64,000 nt of DNA from Rhabditoides inermis (taxonomy: Eukaryota; Nematoda; Chromadorea; Rhabditida; Rhabditidae), in assembly GCA_963966185.1 (NCBI GenBank), contig CAWZYM010000010.1, positions 361,001 to 425,000 of the forward strand. The letters are read 5' to 3'. Of the stretch, positions 22,137 through 32,100 are shown piece by piece. The notes beneath the pieces were generated by a model. It did not search any database. It had not been told where the DNA came from and was given only the letters and a program-made list of their open reading frames with translations. Position 1 is the stretch's first letter; the number at the start of each line of letters is the position of its first letter. The position numbers were made by a program, and so were the translations under genes.

Positions 22137-22614
22137 TCTCTCGCAGTCCTTTTTCCCTTTTCGTATTCATAATATTTGGAATCTCCTCCCCAGTAGTATT
22201 GTTCTTATCAATGATAAAGGTGCATATAGATCAGCTATGCAGAAGTACGTTCTTCTGAACAAATCCAAACTTCATATAACAGACCCAACACATCTATAGA
22301 TTTTATGTAGAGTTCTTTGCTCGCTAGTTGACGGGGAAAGACGGTTGGACAGGGGTAGTGTCTATCTCACCGGCCGGGTTTTCTCACCCAACTATAGAAG
22401 TGACAGGATAGTCTCTCACCGCATATGCTGTTATAAACACAGTGTCTGGTGAGGGATTATCCCTTCGGTTCGACTGCGTTCAGAGCGTACAAACGGACGG
22501 GACGTCATCGTAAAGAAGTCAAAACGTTCGTCTAGTCTCAAACTGTGCGCTTTTTACACTGTCAACCCATTGTTCATGTCACTTGTCTCAATTATGAATA
22601 AAGTATATATATAC
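22137..22614 (+). mobile_element. Non-LTR retrotransposon 3' fragment
   Basis: Inserted between TTGCATAC and ACGTTGTG, which are adjacent in unit 1 (about 16350), with ATAC on both sides as a short duplication. The first 160 bases read IWNLLPSSIVLI and AMQKYVLLNK to a stop, the usual last residues of CR1/Jockey-type LINE proteins, followed by about 300 bp of 3' UTR and an ATATATA tail. Confidence 0.75.
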
Positions 22615-22644
22615 GTTGTGTTAGTGTTTGATCTCTCTGTTCTC

Positions 22645-23020
22645 GAGAGAGCTGTGGTGTGGTGTATAGTTGTGGTACGTACGTGTACGGTGTGGAAGAT
22701 AAAAGGATTTGAAGCAGTTCGCAGAGGGCATCACTCGAAATTGCATGCATATACGTATTTTCATTAACAAACCTATGTAAAAATGGACAGAACATGTAGA
22801 ACACAGTTTGCGAAGTTTTCATTTGTAGTGAGAAATACCAAGTCGGCGCGTAGCGCACCGAATTGGTACTTCTCACTACGAATGAAAACTTCGCGAATCG
22901 TGTTCTACATATTCTATCCATTTTGGCGTAAAAGTATTTGTCATTCAGGATGAATCAAGCACTCATACTTTTCAGTGGTGGGAAGAACGGCCTGGTTTGT
23001 CTCTGTCTGATACTAGTAAA
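22645..23020. repeat. Spacer C with hairpin copy 3
   Basis: Same block order as spacers A and B. The hairpin is at 22780-22925. It differs from A and B between about 22722 and 22775. Confidence 0.75.
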
Positions 23021-23095
23021 GAACACAAACACGATCATATAAATGCTATGTTTATTGCTTCTCTTTCAGCGAGCAATGTGTTGGGCAGTAGGGCT

Positions 23096-24396
23096 CTACT
23101 GACGGAGCACCTTGCGGAGACGGAACTTGCGCACGCGTCTTCCGTATCCTCCGGCGGCGGCGGCGGCTCCCGCGTCTCCTCCTCCTCCAGAGTAGCCTCC
23201 AGCAGGAGCGGCGGCAGCGGGGGCAGGGGCGGCCTCGGCAGCGGCGGCACCGCCAGAGTATCCACCGGCTCCACCAGCTGCAGCACCAGCGTCACCACTA
23301 GCGGCTCCACCAGAATATCCACCGGCGGCGGCGGCGGGTGCGGCCTGAGCAGCGGGTGCGGGGGCGGCCTCAGCGGCGGCGCCACCAGAGTATCCTCCAG
23401 CAGCAGCGGCGGCGTCTCCTCCGGCGCTGTATCCTCCCTCGACAGCGGAAGTGCGCGGCGGGCAGGGGCAGTATGCGGCGTCGGGTCCGGGCGCGCCGTC
23501 GGGTCCGGGCGCTCCGGGCTGTCCGTCGGGTCCGGGTCCTCCGGGGTTTCCGGGCGGTCCCGGCGGTCCAGCGGGTCCGGGCTCTCCGGGTCCGGTCGAG
23601 TATCCCTCGCCGCCAGCCTCTCCCGCCGGTCCAGGAGGTCCAGGAGGTCCAGCGGGTCCCGGCTGTCCGGCTCCCGTCTTGGTGCCAGGCGCGCCAGGCG
23701 GTCCGTCAGTTCCAGGGTTTCCGGGCGCTCCATCGGGTCCCGGGGGTCCAGGCGGTCCAGGAGGTCCGGGCTGAGGATATCCACCAGCGGCTCCATCGTT
23801 TCCGGGAGGTCCATCGGGTCCAGCCGGTCCAGCGGGTCCGTCGGGTCCAGCGGGTCCAGGCGGTCCCGCAGGACACGTGATGCACGCCTTCTGATCGGCT
23901 CCCGTGGAGTACGAGTCGCCACCGGATCCGGCCTGTCCGTCGGGTCCGGGCGCTCCCGGCTCACCGTCTTCTCCGTTGGCTCCAGGAGGTCCGGGAGGTC
24001 CGGGCGGGCAGCCGCTCGCCTGCGCGGCACAGTTGCATTGTCCAGAGGACGCGCCACCCGACACTCCCTGCGAGTAGCCACCGCCGCCACCGGCTGCCTG
24101 CGCGTATCCGCCGCCGCGCTTGTGCCGGTTGAAGATGTCCGCGCCGGTGGTCTTCATCATCTCGCGCCACGCGTCGTTCGCGGCGCCCTTGAACTCGCCC
24201 AGCTCCAGCATCAGCTCCTGCTCGAAGGTGTTGATGTCCGAGAAGATGTAGCCGACGGTGGCTGAAAAGGGAGGGTTGGGAGGGAGAGAGAGAGAGGGAG
24301 AGAGAGAGAAAGAGAGAAGACGCGCTCACCGATGGTCGCCAAGGTAGCGATGAAGCAGCCCGCCGAGGCGACGGTGAGACCAGTGGAGAGGCCCAT
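23096..24396 (-). CDS. Cuticle collagen 2
   Basis: Two exons: 24396-24330 and 24261-23096, 410 residues. Same domain order as collagen 1: hydrophobic start, cuticle-collagen N-domain, RHKR cleavage site, Cys-flanked Gly-X-Y blocks, and a long Ala/Gly/Tyr region with GGYSGG repeats ending LRKVLRQ. The central Gly-X-Y part is almost residue-for-residue the same. The Ala/Gly-rich C-terminal region differs by several in-frame indels. Own TATA box (24429-24440 on the minus strand). Divergent from collagen 3, with 660 bp between the start codons. Confidence 0.93.
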
Positions 24397-25056
24397 TGCC
24401 GAATGAGTGAGGAGTCGACTGAACGAGACGCTTATATAGTCGGGCAAGTAGGACCCCGGGGCGTGAGAGAAGTGGGACGCGACTCTCTTGTGTTGGCGCA
24501 ATCTCTCGCTTGCTATCTCCGCCATCTCGCATCTGCTGACGGCATCTAGTAATGTAAACGGAACTGGTAGCGGTGTTTGAGTCGGTGAGAAGGAATTCGC
24601 AAGTTAGCTTTCTTTACTGTGTCAAGGTACCCAAAGCTTGCCACTTATGGGATATGGGTGATTTGTATAGCAGGGTCCGAAAAACACACGAGTTGGAGGT
24701 GCAGGTGGTGTATATTATAACTACGGGTTTCAACCTGAATGTCACTTCGCATTTCATGGCACAATGCCGAAGAACGAAACATGGATGCACCACACATTTA
24801 TTGATGCCCATTTTCGTATCTATCACACTATCACTCTTGCGCATTAGTATGTTTCATAGACTATGACAATAAACCTCGCTGGGCGTTTCTATCTCGACTC
24901 GATCTCTACTACGAAACTGAACTGGTCTCTCCCAAAGTTCCGAATCAAGCGTAGGACACATGGATTTTACAACTAGTTGGCGCTTGGCGGACGTTGCGCT
25001 GCTATAAAAGCGCGGCGCGGACACAGTGGAACAGAGTTGGACAGGCAAAGATCGCA
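24397..25056. promoter_or_regulatory. Divergent promoter region of collagens 2 and 3
   Basis: A TATATAAG box faces collagen 2 near 24435 and GCTATAAAAG at 25001-25010 faces collagen 3. The duplication breakpoint at 24628 lies inside, so the half next to collagen 3 is unique sequence. Confidence 0.6.
25001..25010 (+). promoter_or_regulatory. TATA box of collagen 3
   Basis: GCTATAAAAG, 47 bp before the ATG at 25057. Confidence 0.75.
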
Positions 25057-25226
25057 ATGACTCTGTCCTATACGCTCATCGCCGGCGGGACGGCGGTGTG
25101 CGCAGCCGCCACCGTCATGGCTATCGTGTCAGCAGGCATGCTGCTCGGAGACATCAACGAGATGTACCACAGAGTGCAGGGCGATATGGGCGAGTTCAAG
25201 GTGAGTGGGGGGAGGGGGAGGGGGGA

Positions 25227-25286
<60 letters not shown>

Positions 25287-27098
25287 GTGAGAGGGAGAGA
25301 GAGAGTGAGTGATGGAGAGAGACCAGACCTTCCAGGAGTTCGCGAACGATGCGTGGGAGGAGATGATGTTCGCGTCGCGTCGCGGCGGCTCGCCGTTCCA
25401 CCGACAGAGAAGGGACTACCAGGCGGCGCCGGCGGACGGGGCGGGAGAGGCAGGAGGGGGATGCAGTGAGTGTTTGTTACTTGTTAGTACGGTTAGATTC
25501 TTATTAGATCAGCGATGGCGAGTAACTGTAGCTCGTTCGAAAATAGGAGGGGGATGCAGTGAGTACATGTTACTTGTTAGTACGGTTAGATTCTTATTAG
25601 ATCAGCGATGGCGAGTAACTGTAGCTCGTTCGAAAATAGGAGGGGGATGCAGTGAGTACATGTTACTTGTTAGTACGGTTAGATTCTTATTAGATCAGCG
25701 ATGGCGAGTAACTGTAGCTCGTTCGAAAATAGGAGGGGGATGCAGTGAGTACATGTTACTTGTTAGTACGGTTAGATTCTTATTAGATCAGCGATGGCGA
25801 GTAACTGTAGCTCGTTCGAAAATAGGAGGGGGATGCAGTGAGTACATGTTACTTGTTAGTACGGTCAGATTCTTATTAGATGGCGAATAAGTAACTGTAC
25901 CTCGTTCGAAAAGAGGAGAAGGGTGCAGTGAGTGTTTGTTACTTGTACTTGTTACTGTAGTATCGTAGATCAGCGAGTCGCACACTATGCAAATCCTTAT
26001 GTAGAACCCGACGGACATGCTGTTAGGGTGGAGAATATATCTCTGTAAGCTGTAGGAGACTGCTTTCATCAGTGCAACATTTAAATATGCTCGTGTATAG
26101 TACAGCTTTGCTGCGCCGTACTGCGGAAATTTTCTACAGTTACTCGAAATTCTCGCCAATCGCAAATCGGCAACTGCGCAGTAATGCAGCACTATAAACA
26201 GACCTTATAGGCCTGTTTATACTACAGCTCTGCCGCGCAGTAACGCAACGTTCTAAAATATGTATCGATTGCGCTTTGAAGCTGAAAAAAGCGCGACTAT
26301 GAACAGACCTTATCGTCTGACCAATATGTTTTCAGAGTGCGCCGCGCAGGCTGATTGTAAGAAACTGATTACACCATTGCAAACTAAATCACTCTGACCG
26401 ATTCCGTTCCAGAGTGCGCTGCTCAAGCAGCTGGCTGTCCTGCGGGCCCACCCGGTGCGCCGGGCGAGAAGGGAGAGGACGGTGTGCCCGGAGAGCCCGG
26501 CAAGGACGGACAGCCGGGCATGGACGGCATGGCACTCATGGCCGACGTCTACCCGATGATGAAGGAGTGCATCAAGTGTCCGGCTGGTGAGCCCGGACCC
26601 GCCGGACCCGACGGACCCGCTGGCCCGCCGGGACCCGATGGAAAGCCGGGAGCGGATGGGAACGCGGGAGGCGCTGGCGAGCCGGGACCTGCGGGACCGG
26701 CTGGAAATCCGGGACCTGACGGCGCGCCCGGAAACCCCGGAGAGCCTGGAAAGCCGGGAGCCGCGGGAGTGATGTATGGAGCGAGCATGCCGGGACCGCC
26801 CGGACCGGCTGGACCCGCGGGACCCGCCGGTGCTCCGGGACAGGCAGGCAGCAGCACGCCCGGCGAGCCCGGACCTCCGGGACCGATGGGTCCGCCCGGA
26901 AAGCCTGGTGCGGACGGGGCGCCTGGATCGCCGGGAACGGTGGGAGAGGACGGCGCGCCGGGAGCCGATGCCGCGTATTGTCCCTGCCCCCCGCGCACTC
27001 CCAACCTCGCATCGGATGCGAGCGCCGGCGCTGGCACTTATGCTTCCGGAGGGGCCGGATCGTACCCCAGTCAAAGGGTGCGCCGCCTCCGCTACTGA
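25057..27098 (+). CDS. Cuticle collagen 3
   Basis: Three exons: 25057-25200, 25336-25465 and 26413-27098, 319 residues. The hydrophobic start ([17 protein letters not shown]) is followed by the cuticle-collagen N-domain ([10 protein letters not shown]) and a furin-like [12 protein letters not shown] precedes Gly-X-Y repeats, with CIKC and YCPCPPRT as the other Cys motifs. It ends basic (RVRRLRY). Exon 2 ends GGA-GGG-GGA-TGC-A before GTGAGT, and this junction is repeated downstream in tandem (25452-25930). Splicing from the first donor joins in frame to the KCAAQ block expected for the family. The 947-bp intron 2 is unusually long for these genes. Confidence 0.9.
25201..25335 (+). repeat. (GA)n intron 1 of collagen 3
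   Basis: GA tract of about 100 bases. The acceptor chosen is ACCTTCCAG at 25327-25335, which gives the conserved FK-EFANDAW junction. Confidence 0.8.
25452..25930 (+). repeat. 93-bp tandem repeat spanning the exon 2 donor of collagen 3
   Basis: The string ATGCAGTGAG recurs at 25461, 25554, 25647, 25740 and 25833, exactly 93 bp apart, with a decayed sixth copy (GTGCAGTGAG) at 25923. Each unit contains the last 14 bases of exon 2 (AGGAGGGGGATGCA), the GTGAGT donor, and about 75 bp of intron including GTTACTTGTTAGTACGG. The period is 31 codons and the frame stays open to about 25890. Confidence 0.95.
26095..26317. repeat. Two head-to-tail copies of a small palindromic repeat
   Basis: Units begin like ATAGTACAGCTTTGCTGCGC and end AACAGACCTTAT. 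The second unit has CGCAGTAACGCAACGTTC, also at 57842-57859. Located in intron 2 of collagen 3. No ORF. Confidence 0.65.
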
Positions 27099-27345
27099 AC
27101 TGTGCGATAAACATTTTGGCATTCCGAAATTTTGTTTGTGTGTACGATTTCGCTCGAGATACGAGAGAATGGGATTCATTAATCGAAACTCGTTTCTTGC
27201 GCGCGCGCGCTTTCACTTTCAACCCCCTCCCTTTCTTTCTCGCTGCGCGCCCTTTTGCGACCTTGACGTGAGCCGTTCAAAGCTTGAGAAATTTTCACGC
27301 GCGCAAACAAAACGGTGCCGTTTACAACATGTGGCTGGAGGACAC

Positions 27346-27418
<73 letters not shown>

Positions 27419-27925
27419 GAGAGAGAGAGAGAGAGAGAACGAGAGAGAGAGAGAACTGAACTGCATGCCAGTACAATCCGTCTGGGATCTAGAAGGTACT
27501 CTAGCACTTGAAATCAATGTGCCTGATAGGACAATAACAGATTGGGTTGCATCAAAACACGTTGTTTACGCGATTCTCGGCTAGTTAGCAGGCACTAACC
27601 GAGTGTACAGTGCGGGAATGCGGGTGTCACCAAATACCAAACACGGACTGATGGATAACATAGGAGTAGCATGCACCTCCTTCCTCTCCTCGCGCAACCA
27701 CAGCTCGTACCGTACCCATGCACATGTCCTTCATTGTGAGTGTGAGTGTGTGATGCCGTTTCCATTACACTACACCGCCGACCGTTTCACTTTGCCCTTG
27801 AAATTTTGAGCGAGAGAGAAACACTGGGCGGGGGGCGGAGCATACTATTCCGCCTCGCTATAAAAGAGCGGCGGACCGACTCCAATGGCATCTCGTCTTC
27901 TCACAGCGAGTTCTCTCTCTCTCGA
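27099..27925. other. Intergenic region between collagens 3 and 4
   Basis: Polyadenylation-like GATAAACATT just after the collagen 3 stop, a (GA)n tract at about 27350-27453, then unique sequence with CTATAAAAGA at about 27858 facing collagen 4. Confidence 0.6.
27857..27867 (+). promoter_or_regulatory. TATA box of collagen 4
   Basis: GCTATAAAAGA about 60-70 bp upstream of the ATG at 27926, the same form as in collagen 3. Confidence 0.7.
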
Positions 27926-28968
27926 ATGTCTGCCAAGCTTCTCGCCACCCTGGCATCGGCCGGTTCCGCGGTCGTCATCGTCGCATCGCTGCTCTGCGTC
28001 GGCATGCTCTTCCAGGACATCAACCAGTTCTACGACGACGCCATGCTGGACATGGGAGAGTTCAAGGTACGGTAGCTTATGGGATACGGTACCTATAAGG
28101 ATACGGTAGCTGTTTAAGAGAGTTCGAGGTACGGTAGCTTAGAGATACGGTAGACGTTTGAGAGAGTTCGAGGTGCGACAGACTATAGAGATACGGTAGC
28201 TGTACTGACTACGGTACCTTGCAGCACCTCGCCAACTCTGCGTGGTCGGAGATGATCACCGTGTCGGCGCCGTCGGCCCGCGGTTTCCCCGAGGTGTTCG
28301 GTCGTGACAAGAGGAACGCCAAGTGCTCGTGCGGATCTCAGGCCAACAACTGCCCCGCCGGACCCGCCGGACCCCCGGGAGCCCGCGGAGAGGACGGAGA
28401 GAACGGTGCCCCCGGAGAGCCCGGAAAGCCGGGAGCCGCCGGCGTGTCGCTCGTCGCCAAAGACCTGAACGCCGGAGGATGCATCCAGTGCCCGGCTGGA
28501 GCGCCCGGACCCGCTGGACCCACTGGACCCGCCGGACCCGCTGGGCTCGATGGACAGCCGGGATCTGCTGGAGCCGCGGGACAGAACGGACAGCCCGGAG
28601 CCGCTGGACCCCAGGGAGACGCTGGACAGGCCGGAGCCCCCGGACAGCCCGGACAGCCCGGACCTGCTGGACAGAACGGACAGCGTGGACAGGGCGCGCC
28701 CGGACCCGCCGGACCCGCCGGACAGGCCGGAGCCCCCGGAAACAACGGACAGCCCGGACAGGACGGCGCGCCCGGACAGGCCGGACCCGCCGGATCGGCT
28801 GGACCCGCCGGAAACCCGGGACAGGCCGGAGCCGACGGACAGCCCGGACAGCCCGGTGCTCCTGGACTCCCCGGAAACGACGCCGCCTACTGCCCGTGCC
28901 CCGCGCGCACCGCCGCCGTCGAGGCCCAGGTGTCGTCCGGATACCGCCGCCGCTTCTCCAAGGTCTAA
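27926..28968 (+). CDS. Cuticle collagen 4
   Basis: Two exons: 27926-28066 and 28225-28968, 294 residues. The hydrophobic start contains VVIVASLLCVGMLF, then QDINQFYDD and GEFK-HLANSAW of the cuticle-collagen N-domain, and a furin-like GRDKR. Cys motifs are CSCGSQANNC, CIQC and YCPCPART. The Gly-X-Y blocks are unusually rich in Gln (GQPGQ, GQAGA) compared with collagens 1-3. The end is basic (YRRRFSKV). AATAAA follows at 28993. The exon 1 donor region is repeated inside the intron. Confidence 0.93.
28056..28224 (+). repeat. Donor-containing repeats in collagen 4 intron
   Basis: The exon end GAGTTCAAG followed by GTACGGTAGCTTA is echoed as GAGTTCGAG/GTACGGTAGCTTA (donor at 28129) and GAGTTCGAG/GTGCGACAGA (donor at 28173). 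Each is followed by GATACGGTA phrases. Confidence 0.8.
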
Positions 28969-29197
28969 GCCGACCACGAGATCTTTTCCTATCAATAAAC
29001 ATGCATTTTCACACACTTGTCTTGTTGATTACATGGGAAACCAGCGCTGGTGTGCTTCCGTATGGAGGGTAACCAAAACCAACGAGATCATCCCCAATAC
29101 ACACATTTATCGAACGATTACATATTACATGTAAAGCAAGTACACACAAAAGCAACAGAAAAAAACTGTAGAAAAACCGCTCCTCGTCTTCCGTACT

Positions 29198-32100
29198 TCA
29201 CGCGTGACGGATGACGACCTCCACCTGAATGGACTTTGATGAAATCGCGAGATAACAGTTAGCGGTTATATAGACTGCCTCCTAGATTTCGAGGGCCAGC
29301 GAGTTTTCGTCACACTTTTGGATGATCATTCTCAAACATCACTTTTTCACAGAGTAGCGCCGGTCAATATTATTTCAATGGTTTGATCGAAAGCGCGCTA
29401 GTTATGAAAATGATGCGGTACAGGATACAGGCATACAAGGGAAATGATTTGAGCTTGATACAATATGTACATAATATGTACAAAATATGTACACCATACG
29501 GTACATTCCATACGATCCATACCTACTTCAACGGCTACTTCAACGGCTACTTTCAAGTCACATTGTGCACTCTCGAGATACATTAATCGTATTATCACAA
29601 ATTTCGCCAGTGTCTATCCGCAATTCTTGCATACATGTGATAAACGTATTATTGTTATTATTACATGTAGGTACAGTATAACGCAACTGAGAGAAACGTA
29701 TGGGACACAATTCATTTAAATTAACGCGATACTTTTACAATACACTTGGGTCGGGGGAAGCAGGCACATCAGAATCACAATATACTACTGCCTAAAAGAT
29801 AGATCCACTATCATACCAAACTACTCAACCAGATGCCTACTGTTTTATAGAACTGGGGTCTGCTTAGACTATTGTCTCTCACAGAAATATGTACTCAACC
29901 CTTTGGTACTGTCGTACGGGGAGACGCTCAACCAATTGGCCCTATCGCATCAAAGTAAGCGCAGGCGATTGCCACTATTGCTACAAACGGAATGCTCAGA
30001 CAATTGTCACTATTGCATTATAAATGTATAAGAAATCATCAATAAATCAATACACGAAGCATATACAGAGTTTACTACCACCACTCTACACATACAACAA
30101 TGTATCACGGACAATCAATGGGGAAAGTATCGGGATTCAGTGTGATTCATTATTTGTTCAATTGTCATTCACAATTCACTGATGAAAGAGATTTCTGAGC
30201 ACTGCTCATTTGACACTGCTCGGTGCGAGCGATCATTCGGACCCTGCTGAGGCGAGAGCGCATTCGACACTGACGAGTCTGCCGACCCGCGAGGGGGCGT
30301 GGCCGTAGAGTGCAACCCCGCCTACAGCCAGCTCGAGCATATTCTGATTTCACTCGCGCGCACACGCGAATTATGCTAATGCAAGCAAAGTCGAGACGTA
30401 CCCGTCACGACACAGTACAGCATACCTGAATGAAGAGCACGTCGTCTTTGACGAAGCGCTGCAGCTCGTCCTGCTTGATCAACTTCTGGAAAAGAGACTT
30501 CATGAAAAGTCATCCCGTTTACCTGATCATAACTGTCCACTGGCAATACAAATCACTCACTCTACTCGCATCCGTTGTTGAACTACTCATTGTCTGATTG
30601 GACATTGGAACCGCTTCCTACCTACACATTCAAGTTTTCATCGTTGCAAAAGAACATCTAAGTTCCCAGCGATTTCTACACTATTGCAAACAATCGAGGA
30701 CACGGTTTCACAACGAAAAAAATGTATTTTCACTCACTGGCAGTCCGAACTCCATTTCTACGGAGGACACGGTTCTTAGAGGACACAAGTGTCACAAATA
30801 AATAAAAAAAAGTTTTCATTTTCCCCCCACTCACCGGCAGTCCGAAGGAGGGGTTCCTAGCAGCTACTGGCCGGCCGAGAAACGGCTCGTTGGCGGGGGT
30901 GGCGCGTGGGCGGAGGACAGCCAGCTCTGGGGACTCTCTCTCTCCCTCTCTCCCTCTCTCTCTCTCTCCTCCCCCCTCTCTATCTCCCTCTCTCTATCCC
31001 CCTCTCTCTCACTCACTCACTCCCTCTCTCCCCCCCACCATGCTTTCCCTCTCCGCTCTGGTCGATGAGCATGAATCGGGTCTCGCTAGTGAACGGCCAG
31101 GCTTGCACCGGGTCGTTCTCGCATTTCAGTAGAGACACGAAGATGGACGTGTAGCCAAAGTCTGGAAACCTAACAAGTAGTAAGCAGCGTGGTAAGTAGT
31201 AAGTTGTAAGTTGTTAGTAGCGGTCAAACTCTTCGATACGCCTTCGAAACAAGATGTTTGTTCGCTATTCTAAGATGGATGTGTAGCCAAAGTAAATCTT
31301 TTCGAAACACGACCAGACAGCGTGTTCCGAAGAAGGGGCTGTTTCGAAAAGACTGACCACACCTTGACAGAATCCGTCTGTCAGGGTCATTCACTTTCCA
31401 TCCATAGAGTCGTAGATAATTAGTAATGATAAATTAACGACTACGAGCAGTGAGCAACTGCAGCTCGAGACCGTTCACTGTGGCGAAAGATGGGCGCGCG
31501 CTCGCAAACAGTAGGAACATTCAAGTATTCACGTAAGTTAAAAAAGTTAAACATTCATGAATGTTTACGATCGAGGTCTCCTTTTGGCGCGAGGCTGGCC
31601 GACATCTTGTAGCCGTGCTTGTGCGAGAAGAAGGGAGAGGAGTGCAGCAGGTCGCCCTGAAGGAGGAGTAGAGAGAGAGGGAGAGAAAGAGAGAGAGAGA
31701 AGGAGAGAAAGAGAGGCAGAGAGAGAGAGAAAGAGAGAGAGAGACGGAGAGAGAGAAGGAGAAAGAGGGAGACGGAGAGAAAGAGAGAGAGAGAGGGGGA
31801 GAGAGAGGGAGAGAGAGGGAGAGGGAGAGGGAGAGAGAAAGAGACTACCTGTTTCATGTTGCGAGTGACGCGGTTGAAGTTGTCGATGCGCCACGTCAGC
31901 TGCGCGCTGTAGACATATCGTAAAGTAGAGCGAAAAATGAACGAGTATGTTTGTGTGTTTATCAGCCTGTCTATGAGGAACGATCTCATTTAGTAAGGAA
32001 GGAAGGAGATTCCGGATAACGATTCTCGGAAAATACGATTGATTGATTGTTCTCATTCTCCAGCGCTAATCTCTGATGCGTGCAATATGTATATGTACAT

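Larger units (their letters stand above)
21405..24628. repeat. Segmental duplication, unit 2
   Basis: Copy of 15616-18744 in the same orientation, about 5.8 kb downstream. It carries the last three INTS3 exons, the spacer with hairpin, and collagen 2 with its promoter. It contains a private LINE fragment at 22137-22614. Confidence 0.85.

Noticed and set aside
31565..32056. Leu/Ser-rich ORFs over (GA)n tracts (also 41391-41854, 47380-47913, 50090-50410, 58145-58783)
   Set aside because: Translations of simple repeats (Leu-Ser or Glu-Arg runs) within introns.
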